Shown in pieces: positions 1 to 11,925 of a stretch of 64,000 nucleotides of DNA (position 1 is its first letter; each line of letters begins with the position of its first letter). Position numbers and translations under genes: made by a program. The DNA is from Erinaceus europaeus. Its lineage: Eukaryota > Chordata > Mammalia > Eulipotyphla > Erinaceidae. The notes below the pieces were generated by a model. That model had not been told where the DNA came from. It saw only the letters and a program-made list of their open reading frames with translations, and ran no database searches. Where the stretch lies: NCBI RefSeq assembly GCF_950295315.1, contig NC_080166.1, positions 101,978,999 to 102,042,998 of the forward strand, read 5' to 3'.

Positions 1-1308
1 ATTTCATTCCTTTGAATTTTTTCAAGTTAACATAATAGCATTTTAGCAAGTTTGTAAAATGTTTTATCATTAAAACCGTTGTCATAAATAACACTATTTT
101 ATGGAATTCAATTATAAGTTTAACTCTCAAGTAGTTTTAAACTATTTGATGGAAGCAGTAATGTTTTCACCAACTAAGAGGCAAATTACTTTAGAATTAA
201 TGAACACACATTAATGTATGTAGCAGCTTAGACAGTAGACTCAATCTGTATCCACTGCATGACCCAACTTTATGTGAGACTTTACACACTCTTTTCTGTC
301 ATATTGCCGTGTACCCAACACAGTCTTAAACTCAGATATAACATAGGAGCTGAAGACAAAGAGCACTAAATACAAGATATTACATGGTCATTATTAAGTA
401 CTGAGGAATAAAGTCACCCGCTTAAAAGCTATGAAACCTTCCTGAAAAACTATCCTTACAGCAAGGTAACGTAGAAATTTTATTTGAAGATGCATTGCTT
501 CCCCCTCCCTGTAATTTCTCACATTGATATGAACCTCAAATCATACTTTGTTCTGTGTTCTTTTAAAGAAATGTGTGCAAATCATTGCATTCCTATCCAC
601 AGGAAGACTTTATAATAAGCCAGGCACATCTGTTTGTTTCCAGAGCATCTTATAAAGAGGTTAATAAAAGGAGTGAGGTCTCAACTGTATTGTATTTCCA
701 CCTTTGAGTTAGCAAATTAAAAACATATCTGATTGCAAACATGCACTGTTCTTGATTTAAAATTACAATTTCTATCAAGGATGAGTTTGATTCACCTTGG
801 ATTTGAAATTAGTTCTCTAGACAGTTTTAGCAATAATCATGCACTTTGGTATTAGTCTTTATTTCATTCTAGCTACAATTCCGCTGCACAAAATTAATCT
901 CTATTCTCTTCAGATTACTTCACTGGCTGATAACAAAGCACTGATTTTCAGCAGGATAATCTTGGCCATATTAGCTGATTATTTTACTTTGAATACCTTT
1001 TTCATTTCCTCTTCCACATGCAGGTAGCTTGCATCTTTTATGCTTTTGATAGATCAGTTGGTAGATAGCATGAGAATATAAATGATTCATTCTTTATTGT
1101 TCAATGAGAAAATAGTTTGGTAAGAAAATAAAATAAAAAATTATCAATATCAAAGTCTACATGATGAATTAAATGTAAACTGTGTGTACCCCAAACATAA
1201 CAAAGAGGGACCATACATATAGTAGAAGAAAATTAAATGAATGTCTTAGTGGGAAATAGGCATATATCCTTACAGCCCATCACTTCTGTTCCAAGGGTAA
1301 ATCTGTTT
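1..1308. other. Unique AT-rich non-coding DNA
   Basis: No repeat family that I recognise and no coding pattern is visible. The short open frames here have no recognisable domain and look like chance frames in AT-rich DNA. Confidence 0.6.
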
Positions 1309-1535
1309 AATAAGATTTTATTTTATTTATTTTATTTATTTTATTGGTTAGGACACAGAGAAATTGAGAGGGGCAGGGGAGGGAGAGAGAAAGAGAGACA
1401 CTTACATATTTACTTCACTGATTATTAAACTTTTCTTGTGCAAGTGGATACTGAGGACTTGAACCTAGCTCCTTGTGCACTGTTAATGTGTGCACTTAAC
1501 CAGGTACACCACCACTTGACCCCCAAGGGTAAATC
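1309..1535 (-). repeat. tRNA-derived SINE, group B (old)
   Basis: On the minus strand it runs from a diverged head ending in the CCACCACTTGACCCCC complement, through a pyrimidine-rich body, to an AATAAA-type tail seen as repeated TTTATT at 1318-1343. Many mismatches to the other group B copies in this window suggest an old insertion. Confidence 0.75.
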
Positions 1536-2429
1536 TGATAGAACATGCAGCAATGGGTTTAAGAAAAGATAGGTATCCAAATAAAATAAGGCAGGGGAAG
1601 TATATGTCAAACTAGAAATTATTCTGATTATCATTCAAAGTATGCATGTGTGAAATTACAAAGAGCTACAAATAGAGTTATGTAAATTTCTTCCTGTTGA
1701 CATTGATATCTGGTTATGCAAGATGTTAATATTGGTGGAAAATTGGAGAATGGTCATAAAACTTTTATAAATGTTTATTTGTACCATTTTCTTATTATTT
1801 CAAAACAGTAAGCATAAAATTAAAAAATACACCAATGAACTATAATTTTACATTTTTATATCTCCATTTATAGTTTTGCTACTGTCAACAAAATAGCTTC
1901 AAGTGCAAGGCAGCATATACTGAAAATAAATATCATCTACAAAATTTTCTAAACTTTGCTCAATTTGTAGAGATTATAAGTAAAATGATGTTATTTTGAA
2001 AACCTAAAAAATTATAAGGACATATTTTCATATTATATTTAACCGTTGGTATATGTTTATTTCTATTTTTTATTTGTGCATATTCACTTCTATCATATAT
2101 TATATAGATTTTAATCAATCCTGGAGTGACCCATACTAATTCATTAAGCCAACTTATTACAAAGATTATTACCAAAGCTTATCTTTATAGATGTTAGTTA
2201 ATAATCACAATTAGTTTTCTACCCACCAAATGCCAGAGATTGGCAGCTCTGATAAGAAAAATATATAATACTTAGTTTTCTAGTATTCCATCTAGTTTGA
2301 CCTCCCCCCAAATATAGGAAAACAGCAATAATAGAGGTGATTTTCCAAAATTATCAGCAAAAGATAAATATTGATATTATATGTTGACAAAGCTCTATTC
2401 AATGATAAATACAAGGACTTTGAAATTGA
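1536..2429. other. Unique AT-rich non-coding DNA
   Basis: I see no repeat family and no coding signal in this stretch. Confidence 0.5.
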
Positions 2430-2640
2430 GGGACTGCTTTCTTAATCATTCTCAAGAACCTAGATTCAAGTTCCCAGTTATCACATGGGAGCAGCATGAA
2501 CACGGAAAGCTCCACCAGAGCTCTGCTGTGGGATCTCTCCAGTCTCTGCCTCTTTCCCTTTCTCTGTCTCTCACCCTATATCTGGGAAAAAGAAAATGAA
2601 AGAGTCTACCAAGAGTAGAAGCCCTGGTGATAAAATTAAA
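2430..2640 (+). repeat. SINE, group E (degenerate)
   Basis: A diverged tRNA-like head is followed by the CTCTGCC/CTCTTTCCC pyrimidine tract and by a 3' part (AGAGTCTACCAAGAGTAGAAGCCCTGGTGAT) that resembles the group E ends near 4967-5015 and 57570-57610. The tail is AAATTAAATAATTAAAG. Confidence 0.5.
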
Positions 2641-2793
2641 TAATTAAAGCAAAAACAAAAAAAGGATACAAGTACTTTGAATTGAGTGTGTATTTTGACT
2701 TTATGATCTACTATGTTTGTATTCTAAGATTGGGACATGTACACAAGTGAACACAATTTATGATATATAATTTTCATTATTGAAATTGTGAAC

Positions 2794-3305
2794 CTCTGTC
2801 TCTCAAGTAATAACACAAAACAATATATCCTCAGTAAAAAACAAACAGACAAACTGAAACTGTTGGAATAAATAATCTATAGATTCACAGAGGATTTGCC
2901 TCCATGGTTAGTCTTAAAACAACATTCAAGTAGTATTTATTAAGGTTATTATCTAAATTGAACTTGTTTAAACATTTCATTAAGTTCTAAAATGACACCC
3001 ACAATTATATCTGTTCACTTTTAAGATGTGAGAGCTATTTTTATCTCTACTCTGTCTCTCAAGTAATAACACAAAACAATATGTCCTCAGTAAAAAACAA
3101 ACAAACAAACTGAAACTGTTGGAATAAATAATCTATAGATTCACAGAGGATTTGCCTCCATGGTTAGTCTTAAAACAACATTCAAGTAGTATTTATTAAG
3201 GTTATTATCTAAATTGACCTTGTTTAAACATTTCATTAAGTTCTAAAATGACACCCACAATTATTTCTGTTCACTTTTAAGATGTGAGAGCTATTTTTAT
3301 CTCTA
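2794..3305. repeat. Recent 256-bp tandem duplication
   Basis: Two directly adjacent copies, 2794-3049 and 3050-3305, differ at only about four positions. Both begin CTCTGTCTCTCAAG and end TTATCTCTA. The content is unique DNA with no mobile-element features, so this is a local duplication and not an insertion. Confidence 0.95.
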
Positions 3306-3815
3306 AAATTTGAGCAGTAATATGATAGCAGGCACACACACCATTCCTTAGAGTGAGCTATCAAAATAAACACATAGTTTATGCTAAGCTATATGTGCTA
3401 GTGTTCTTTTTTATGAAGGCAGCCAAGTAAGGATAGATGTCAATAATATCTTTCGCACCAAAATACCAAGCAATGGTTAGCTACTTACATTGGAAGTAGC
3501 TTACAATCTAGAATCCCATGTCTACTCTTTAAAACATAGACAATAATGTTTCAACTACATAACATAATTACCTTCTACTTCATAATCATAACACAAGTAT
3601 TAAATGAGTACTGTGTGTCAAAACATTTTCTAGCACACAGTGAATTAAAGTGACAGGTTTTATTGTGTTTCTGTGGTTATACCTAACAGTTGAACTCATA
3701 GTAGAATATGACAAATAGAGATGAAAAGAGCAAATAATGTGTTATACACATACTTCTACTTTATTTGCCCCTAGTTTAGGATAAGAAAGCTATCCATGAG
3801 AGTAAGTATAATTAC
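3306..3815. other. Unique non-coding DNA
   Basis: AT-rich sequence with no repeat family or coding signal that I can recognise. Confidence 0.5.
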
Positions 3816-3816
3816 T

Positions 3817-3864
<48 letters not shown>

Positions 3865-3866
3865 AT
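3816..3866. repeat. (TATC)n microsatellite
   Basis: About 12 uninterrupted tetranucleotide units; a likely length-polymorphic marker. Confidence 0.97.
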
Positions 3867-3924
3867 ATGTTTGAAAAATAAAATATATCATCTAATGAAC
3901 CCGGTACAAAAACTATTTATGCCA

Positions 3925-4060
3925 ACTCCACCTAGTTGGGCATACATGTTTCGATGCACAAGGACCCAAGTTCCAGGCCCACTTGTCTCTCTTCCTTTTT
4001 ATCCCCCTTCTTCCCTCTGGATTTCTGGCTGTCTCTATCCAATAAATAAATAAATGTAAC
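3925..4060 (+). repeat. SINE, group B (degenerate)
   Basis: Contains CACAAGGACCCAAGTTCCAG (diverged B box region), a pyrimidine tract and the group B ending CTGTCTCTATCCAATAAATA followed by AAATAAATG. The tRNA head is poorly preserved. Confidence 0.7.
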
Positions 4061-4440
4061 AAAAATTTTAAAAAACATTTTAAAATAATAAAAAATAGTC
4101 TATCAATCAGCTAAATTACAGAACTATATGTTGCACTCTAAGGATATAAATTTTGCCGTGTTATTGAGCTAATTTAATTCTCTCCTACATTCGGATTTTG
4201 CTGTTTCAGTAAAGAATGTAGTTCAGTCTTCCAAGAATACATATTACAATTACCCTGTGAATATCATATCTATATTATCTACTAGGATTATAGAATACTA
4301 TCTGAAAGGAGTTTAAGTAGGAGTTAACCTAGCCAATCAAGCTCCACAGGCACTGCATACATACTTAAGTCTCAGAGTTCAATATTGACACATATATTCC
4401 TGAGAGAAGTGATGTTATGTCTAATTGTTCAGTCTCACAA
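4061..4440. other. Unique non-coding DNA
   Basis: No recognisable feature before the AAAT microsatellite. Confidence 0.5.
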
Positions 4441-4453
4441 TAAATAAATAAAA

Positions 4454-4484
<31 letters not shown>
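4441..4484. repeat. (AAAT)n microsatellite
   Basis: About ten AAAT units with one early slip. Probably grew from the A-rich tail of an older retroposon, but no body is recognisable to the left. Confidence 0.9.
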
Positions 4485-4487
4485 GTT

Positions 4488-5035
4488 TGGGACCAGCAAA
4501 GTACCCTGGATAGTGTGCCTTTCTTATACATGAAAAATCCAGGATTAAGCTAGGCCACTACCTCAATGGAGGAAGTTTCACTAACTGGGCATACTTTCTC
4601 CTCTCCTCTCCTCTCCTCTCCTCTCCTCTCCTCTCCTCTCCTCTCCTCTCCTCTCCTCTCCTCTCCTCTCCTCTCCTCTCCTCTCCTCTCCTCTCCTCTC
4701 CTCTCCTCTCCTCTCCTCTCCTCTCCTCTCCTCTCCTCTCCTCTCCTCTCCCCTCCCCTCCCCTCCCCTCCCCTCCCCTCCCCTCCCCTCCCCTCCCCTC
4801 CCCTCCCCTCCTCTCCTCTCCTCTCCTCTCCTCTCCCTCCCCTCCCCTCACAACCCCTCCCCCATCATCGTAGTGTAGCCTTCTCCTCCTCCTCCTCCTC
4901 CTCCTCCTCCTCCTCCTCCTCCTCCTTCTTTTTCTTCTTTTCTCCCCCCCCCCCCCGTCTCTATCTGGAAAGGCTTGTCTGGAACAGTGAAGCCCCAGTG
5001 ATGAAAATCAATCAGTTAATTAAAAATAAATATTT
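4488..5035 (+). repeat. Group E SINE with a very large expanded pyrimidine tract
   Basis: A diverged SINE head (4488-4596) leads into an expanded pyrimidine region. Its 3' end, CTATCTGGAAAGGCTTGTCT followed by GGAACAGTGAAGCCCCAGTG and an AAATAAA tail, matches group E. The normal pyrimidine tract of about 60 bp has grown to about 360 bp. The head assignment is less certain than the 3' end. Confidence 0.65.
4597..4958. repeat. (CTCTC/CCCTC)n, (TCC)n and poly-C satellite-like tract
   Basis: Pentamer CTCTC runs from about 4597 to 4750, changes to CCCTC until about 4808, returns to CTCTC, then after a short break becomes (TCC)n at 4882-4926 and ends in a run of about 14 C at 4945-4958. One strand is almost pure pyrimidine with mirror symmetry. 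The open frames on both strands here, rich in S/L/P or in R/G/E, are translations of the repeat and not genes. Confidence 0.97.
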
Positions 5036-5050
5036 GATTACCATATATAT

Positions 5051-5176
5051 GTATTTTTTTTAACCAAAGCACTGCTCAGCTCTGGTTTATGAGGGTATAG
5101 TGAATTGAACCTGGGACTTGAGAGCCTCAGGCATGAAATCTCTTTGCATAACCATTATGCTATACCCCCACCCACA
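5051..5176 (-). repeat. SINE, group D
   Basis: On the plus strand: AGCACTGCTCAGCTCTGG, then GAACCTGGGACTTGAGAGCC, then GCATAACCATTATGCTATAC, which is the complement of the group D head. Confidence 0.85.
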
Positions 5177-5256
5177 TAATATATATTTCTAAACTGTGTA
5201 ACCAACAAGTTCAATTTATATCATGTAAAATTATACCTAGGAAGATATTTTAATTT

Positions 5257-5375
5257 TTTATTTTTTTGCAAGAGCACTGCTCGGTTCTGGCTTATAATGG
5301 TGCTGAGGATTGCATTTGAGATTCAGACCCTCTGGCTTAAAAATCTTTTTGAATAAAAAATTATGCTACCTCTCC
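5257..5375 (-). repeat. SINE, group D
   Basis: Same order of landmarks as the neighbouring copy: AGAGCACTGCTCGGTTCTGG, then TTATGCTACCTCTCC. Poly-T before it is the complement of its A-rich tail. Confidence 0.75.
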
Positions 5376-5695
5376 ATCACGGAAAATATTATATATAAAT
5401 ATTTTTATAAAGACCACACTCATATCCTTAAATCTTTATACAAGAATATGAGACATTTTCCTCAATGCCATGTGAAAGTTAGATTGAATGAATTTTTTTC
5501 AATAATCAACTGCATATAAGAAACATGTTTGAGTACATAATGAAGCATTTTATTGTTGGATAAAGCTATTTCATATGGCTATTAATCTTAAACAGTGACT
5601 TTTCAAAGAAAGCAAACAAGCAAAATTATTTCTTTTATGAATTGTAAATCACATGTTTACTGTGTCAAACTTTACACTTAAAATTTGAATGATTG
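5376..5695. other. Unique non-coding DNA
   Basis: No repeat or coding signal recognised. Confidence 0.45.
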
Positions 5696-5699
5696 GGGC

Positions 5700-5838
5700 A
5701 GGAGATAGGGGTTTTGTTTTGTCTCCCAAGTGCACTGCTCATCGCTGATTTATGATGGTGCTTGGGAGTGAAACTGGGACTTTTGGTGCTTTAGGCCTGA
5801 GAGTCTTTTTGTGTAACTATTATGCTATATCTCCAGTA
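5700..5838 (-). repeat. SINE, group D (third copy in 800 bp)
   Basis: Contains GTGCACTGCTCATCGCTGAT, GAAACTGGGACTTTTGG and TAACTATTATGCTATATCTC in the expected reverse order. Confidence 0.8.
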
Positions 5839-5879
5839 AACATCTTTTGTTCCCCTTACTTTTCATTTCTTTTTCTTTT

Positions 5880-6075
5880 ACCTTTCCTCTTCTTTTGTTT
5901 TGTTTTGTTCTGTTTTGTTTTTCTGAGGGTAAAAGACAGAGAGGCAGAGAGAGAGTGAAAGAATCACTAAAGATTCTTGCAATGTAATGGGTTCTGGGTA
6001 TGAAAATGAAGCAGCAAATGGACACACTTTACACTGGTGAGGACCTGGGCTCGAATTCCCAGCACCATAAGGGGA
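5880..6075 (-). repeat. Degenerate tRNA-type SINE
   Basis: Reverse-oriented pyrimidine body (GACAGAGAGGCAGAGAGAGAG on this strand), then GGACCTGGGCTCGAATTCCC, the complement of a box B-like motif. T-rich sequence before it fits a tail. The subgroup is unclear. Confidence 0.5.
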
Positions 6076-7310
6076 CTCATTATTACAAGTAATGAGATTT
6101 TCCCATTGAGTCACTTTCGCAGATATTATAATAATTTTTCATAGATATAATGGGACAGGAGCCATAGAATATAAGCTAAAAATTTGGCTAGATCTTCAAG
6201 AAAAAAATATATAGCCTAAGGCAATTTCTTACAGCAAGAACCCAATAAGCAACCCTCAGATGAGATGCCAAGCTGGCATTTTAACTGATCTGAAGTCAAC
6301 AGAAGTTCATCTTTGTAGATAATTAGGGTGAGTAATAATCCCTGGCATACACTGGCATATTTACTAAGGTTTTAAAACATGTTTAACTAGGATGAAGCTC
6401 AGACACAAGCTAAGAACGGGAAAGGAAGGTGACTGCATTTGATTAGTATTGAAGCAATGGTAATTATAAGAAATGTTATGTAATATGTCTGCTCTTTGCT
6501 GCTTTAGAGACCTTAAACATATACATACATACAAAAGATCAAAACAGATTGTTCCTTATCTTAATCACACTATGAAAGCATCAAGAATTTTGCCAGTATT
6601 AGACGTGATTCTTAACTATTTCAGTTACCTAGAATAGTGTGCTAAAAATCAGGCTCAGTGAATGTCTATAAAACTATATTTAGTGTAGTGAAAGCTGAAC
6701 ACTGGTTTGATATCCTTTGAGCCTTAATCGGAAGAGTGGGACCTTGAGTTCTATGTGATTCATTGTGTGAACTTTTGTACAACAGAGTTATTTGATGGCA
6801 CTCTAGGTATTTAGAAGGACTGCAATAGTTCTTTGACATTGTAGAGAAGCTCCTGTAGAAACTGAAAACACTTAAGATTCTGAATTAAACCCAACCATTA
6901 CCATTACTTGTTTTCTAAGAAACAGAATGTAAAACATAGTTTGAATGTGATGTTTTGTTTCCTGTAGATTGATTTAATTATCCTTGGATTGCTTTTCATA
7001 TATATCCAACAAATAAAAAGACTTTTGTAGAAAAACCTTTTATCTAGTAGAATACCTAGGAAGTATATTAATATAATTATATTTATTTTAAAATAGCAGT
7101 AATACTGATAACATCTAAGTTCAAGTCAAATATGTCATGGAACATTTCAGATGAGTGTGATAAATCTTATCACATTAGCCATTAGAGTAGAATTTTTTTC
7201 TGGTTATATTCAGAAAAGGACTCTCATCTCTGCTGGCTTTGTATATATAGTACAGAGAACATGAACCAAAGCCATTAACAACACCTTGACAGTCCAATAA
7301 GACTTAAGTC
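6076..7310. other. Unique non-coding DNA
   Basis: About 1.2 kb with no recognised repeat and no coding signal. It could hold host regulatory sequence, but nothing specific is visible. Confidence 0.5.
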
Positions 7311-7498
7311 AAGGGGGGCAGGTGTTGTAATGCACAAGGACACAGGTTAAAGCCCTTGGCCCCACCTGCAGGGGGAAAGCTTTGTGAGTGGTAAAACAGG
7401 GTTGCAGGTATCTTTCTGTCACTTTCCCTCTCTGTCTCTCCCTTCCACTCAATTTATGACTGTCTCTATCCAATAAATACATAAAGATAATAAAAAAA
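7311..7498 (+). repeat. SINE, group B (head partly deleted)
   Basis: Starts GGGGGGCAGGTGTTGTAATG, so about 30 bp of the tRNA-derived head is missing. The remaining body is typical: CCCCACCTGCAGGGGGAAAG, pyrimidine tract and CTGTCTCTATCCAATAAATA tail. Confidence 0.85.
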
Positions 7499-9119
7499 AC
7501 GTAAAAGAGACTTAAGTCAAATTGCTGGTACCAATAATTGTAAGATAATAAATAAATCCATGTTGTTTTTAGTAATAAAACTGTGATATTTTGCCAGAGA
7601 AATAATAAAATAACATTACAGTTACAGTACTTAAAATTAAATCTCTGCATAAAGCTAGCTATTGATTTTTGTCTATTGTTTCATAATAATTATATTCTTC
7701 TATTTGATCATTGACTTTGTTTTTACTATTAAATCATAACATCAGACCAGGCAGAAAGTTTTGTCTCACTCTCTTCTCTCTCACTCCTCAAATCTTGAAA
7801 GGTGCTTAGTACATGAAAGTTTCTGACTTAGTATTGTTTGGAATGACTCGTAAACTGAAAAATTAATATAGTCCAATTAGATTTTATTCACATTATTTAA
7901 ATAAAATTTTCCAATTCAGTGTTCCCAAGGTAGAAATTTACTAAATGTGAATTGAATTTCTCGACTGCCTAGAAGTCAAAACTTAGGCCAGAACATCATA
8001 TTTTTGTTACAACAAATAAACATAAACTTGTCTCCTTTTCCTCTGTGAAACCATATTCTCTTGTAATTTTCTATTAATTCACTAAAAGTAGTTTTTTTTA
8101 AAAAAAATCTTTCAAAGTCCTATACAGATCTCATTTTTTTTTCAGACCTCAATTCCTACTTGAATGACATTACCAATATATAACCAGCAGAGACACATGG
8201 GCCACTAGAACCATTTAGAAGACTCTAGATGTCTATATTCAAAAGTGTACATATTCCTACTTGGTCTCTCAAAGACATTTCAACTTAATTTGAACTCTGG
8301 TATTTTGCAGATTAGATAACAAAAATTCTCTTATATGTTTATAAGCCGGTCAAGACTTGGAATTAAATGAATATTTCACATGTAATCTTTGGGTATAAGA
8401 TTATTATTGGGTTTAAGTAAAGCTTTCAGTGTCTTAGAGTCAAATGGGTTTACCATATGATAATGGTAAAGTGTTTTTCCCTTCCTATGAACTTTTTCTC
8501 TCTCTAACAAAGAATTGAAGACATTTTCCTACCCCTGATTCAGAACATTCACAGTTAGTAGAGATTAAGAAAAAGGAAAGGAGGTTTGACTCAATCTATT
8601 CCCTGTGTATACAGTTTTATTGAAACTGTCAGTTAAGGTGGTTTTCCTTTTTGACTGCCAGATTACTTACCTTGGCCTTGCCTACCTGGGTTAAATGACT
8701 ATCAGCTATTTGGAAGCAGCTTGTCACCAATGTCAGGTTATTCAGTGAAGGAGTAATTCAGGCAGTTTGCTGATGGAATGCTCCTATTACTAGATTCATT
8801 TACAGGGGAAATTAATTGTACTGGAAAGAATATATAAAGGAATAAGTAGTGCTGCTACTGGAATAGAAAGAATACCAAATCACAATGAAAGAGTCCCTAG
8901 ATTTGAAAACACGATGACTATCACAGGATATGATACTGAAAACAGCTGATTATTATTTTATGGTCCACATAATGTTACTACATAGTAAAAAGAAAAGAAG
9001 CCTGGGCAAGAATGTAAATAGCTGTGATATATGTATGGTACTGATCAGTTATATGTGTCAAAATAATCAAAGGAAATTAGTACAATTAATAGCTTATCTG
9101 TAAAATCATCTGCTTTGCC
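7499..9119. other. Unique non-coding DNA
   Basis: About 1.6 kb of AT-rich sequence with no repeat family or gene that I can support. Confidence 0.5.
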
Positions 9120-10143
9120 ATGTGTGTCACCCAGGTTAAAATACCCAGGTGCCTAGTGGGGGAGTCCTGGGATTCCCACAGAGACATGATGGCTCTAGAC
9201 CTCTAACGGATCCTTCTTGCCACTGTCACTGGTCATCTCCCTCAGGAAAACCATAATGGACCCCTTTGTGGACCCCTAGAGGACTTTGCCTTCAGTGTGG
9301 ATTTACAATGGTAGGTATAGCCCCATTCTCCAAAGAGAGATTGATCAACATACTCTACTACTCGAGGAAGATGGGTCCTAAAATTACTGCAGCCTAGAAT
9401 GTTCCTAGCTGTGACCACAGAATATGTGCTCAGATCTACAGGGATGCAGAGGTTACACAGCTCCTATGATGAATATGGGCCCCAGATCAAATTGATGGGG
9501 GTTACAGGTAAAATATCTATATACTTTACCCATATTTGGGAGCTACTCTCTTCCCAGATCCAGTTTTGTAGTCCTTTATCCAACTCTGACACCATATCCC
9601 CAATCAATAACCTAGGTGCACCTACATGTTAGATGTCAGGCCCAGGTAAAAAATAGTAGTCATTGCCCCCTTGGAATATACCTAAAATACACCTACTAGC
9701 TTTCTCCAAAATGGAGACCCCCAAATCTCATTTGCTATATTCTTGCCTATAGGTTCCCTGACTATTAAACTTTTTTTTTTTTTGCTTTATACCTTAATGC
9801 TTTTTTAGCCACCAGATTCCAGATGCTACCATGATGTCAACCTGACTTCTCTAGGCAGAGTACCTCACCAATGTGTCCTGGAACCCTGCTTCCCCAAGAG
9901 CCCTACCCCACTAGGGAAAGAGAGAGACAGGCTAGGACCTGCCAACAACCATGTTTAGCGGAGAAGCAATTACAGAATCCAGACTTGCCACCTTCTCTAC
10001 CCCATAATGACTCTGGGTCCATGCTCCCAGAGGGATAAAGAATAAGAAAACCTTCAAGGGAGGGGATATGACATGGAGTTCAGGTGGTGGGACTTGTGTG
10101 GAATTGTAGCCCTCTTATCCTATGGTCATGTCAATATTTCCAT
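9120..10143 (+). mobile_element. L1 3'UTR, 5'-truncated, older 3'UTR type
   Basis: The right half (9790-10143) is the shared L1 3' end: CCACCAGATTCCAGATGCTA, GGTCCATGCTCCCAGAGGGA, GGTGGTGGGACTTGTGTGGA, ending in TTTTATAAATAAATT. The left half (9120-9790) is a further 3'UTR module, also present in reverse at 13440-14040 but absent from the two long L1 copies. No ORF2 remains. The tail merges into a (TA)n repeat. Confidence 0.85.
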
Positions 10144-10149
10144 TTTATA

Positions 10150-10155
<6 letters not shown>

Positions 10156-10181
<26 letters not shown>
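10156..10181. repeat. (TA)n microsatellite at the L1 tail
   Basis: About 13 TA units directly after the L1 3' end. Confidence 0.95.
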
Positions 10182-10300
10182 CTTCAGGCCCTAAGTCTCT
10201 GGGGTTTTTGTGCTTGGTATCTCTCCTCTCTGTCTCCCTTTCTATCTGAAAAGGTCTGCCCAGAGTGGTAAAGCCCCTGAAGCATAAAGAACAAAATACT
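10182..10300 (+). repeat. SINE, group E (3' part)
   Basis: CTCTCCTCTCTGTCTCCC, then TCTGAAAAGGTCTGCCCAGA and GTGGTAAAGCCCCTGAAGCA identify the group E 3' end. The head is short and diverged. Confidence 0.7.
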
Positions 10301-10395
10301 AACTGTATCTAGCTTATAGTGGTACCTCTGGTGGCTCAGGAATGAAATCCAAGCTTTTTGCTCTCCTATGGATAATTCTCCTCAGCAATAGCAGA
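10301..10395 (-). repeat. SINE, group D (truncated, degenerate)
   Basis: TCTAGCTTATAGTGGTACCT and CAGGAATGAAATCCAAGC resemble the middle of reverse-oriented group D copies. Confidence 0.5.
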
Positions 10396-11630
10396 TATTT
10401 AATAGTAAAGGGGGGTTAGAAAAAGTAAAGTAACTGTATATACACATCTCCTTCCACGCAGAGAACTCTCTAGAAGAAATTGAGTACAGCAATTAACTTA
10501 CTGTAAAGCTAGAGGTTACTTTACTTTTCACATAATACATACATATGTGTGTATGTGTGTCTGTGTGTATGTATGTCATGCAAGCATACTGACATAAATA
10601 TGTTTATATGTGACTTGGCATCACCTTTAATGGAAAGACACATCTCAATGGAAGCCACTAATATAAGAAACTACTTGCTTGAAATTTAAAAAAATGAACT
10701 TTGGTGCTGGGTGTGGTATGGAATTATACACTGTAAACTTACAATCTTATAACCTACTAATAAGCATAAATAAAAACCTGAAAAATCATTTTAATACAGT
10801 TAGTGAATTTCTATTTTGGATTTCCAGGAAGCCTTTGTTTAACTTACTTTTACATGTAGGTTAATTTTAATAGTTCTACCTCTTTTGCAATATTTTAACA
10901 GATCAGCCAGAAACCTATTATTACTATATTTGAGAAATTATAATTTCAACTTTTTCTGAGCATTTCTTCCTATATTATTCCCCTTTCATGAAATTATTTT
11001 TCACTATGTTTCTAAAATAGTTGTGACTTTTTCCAATAGGACACAGTTTTAAATTTTACACATTTTATTTTACTATTCATATTTTTTTGTTCCTTTCAGT
11101 CTTTTTGATAATGAGATTTTACTTCTAATTCCTGCTTTTTCTTGTGTATGATATATGTTTTATTTTTCTGTGGGACCTTATCTTAAACACAGTAAATAAT
11201 AAAGGAAGTCTTTTTTAAGTCATTAAATTTCTTTTTCTTAAAATTCAAAGCTTGGTTATGTTGTCTCTTTTCTGTGAACAGTGATGGTACTACTCCTATT
11301 TATTAGTGATTACCCAATTGTCAGAATAGTGAAAGCTATCCTGAAGCCAGTTACAACCAGACTATTTCTTTCCAGAAAAATTATATAATACATCACAATG
11401 AAATCCTTTTCCTCTCCCCATTTTCTTGAGGTAGGCAAATTCCTGACTGCCCTGCAATCTTTAAATAAAGGCAGGGGTGGGAAGTATGAATGCATAATAT
11501 ACTGTTATGTAAATGGCATTCAAGACTTGAATTAGTACTTCTGATTTTTTTCTCTCCACCTCTCACTCCTTCTCTGTGATGTACCTGCTGTCTTCAAGGC
11601 CTAAGTCCCCTTGGTTTTAAACAGCTTGGC
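10396..11630. other. Unique non-coding DNA
   Basis: No gene or repeat family recognised; a short TG-rich stretch lies near 10546-10580. Confidence 0.5.
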
Positions 11631-11631
11631 T

Positions 11632-11925
11632 GGGAGTTGGGCTGTAGTGCAGTGGTTAAGCACACATGGTGTAAAGCACAAGGGCCAGTGTAAGAATTCT
11701 GGTTCAAGCCCCCAGCTCCCCTCCTGCAGGGGAGTACCTTCTCAGGTAGTGAAGCAGGTCTGCAGGTGTCTCTCTCCCTCTCTCTCTCTTCATCTCCTCT
11801 CTCCATTTCCCTCTGTTTTATCCAATAACAATGACATCAATTAACAACAATAATAACCACAACAGTAAAACAACAGGAGCAACAAATAGGGAAAATGAAT
11901 AAATAAATATTAATAAAATAAACAG
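11632..11925 (+). repeat. SINE, group A, near full length
   Basis: Head GGGAGTTGGGCTGTAGTGCA, box B GGTTCAAGCCCC, the CCTGCAGGGGAGTA segment, pyrimidine tract, CTGTTTTATCCAATAACAAT, and a CAACAA/AATAAATAAATA tail. Internal RNA polymerase III boxes are recognisable but diverged. Confidence 0.9.

Noticed and set aside
4558..5063. Long open frames on both strands rich in S/L/P or R/G/E
   Set aside because: They are translations of the CTCTC/TCC microsatellite; the repeat unit simply lacks stop codons.
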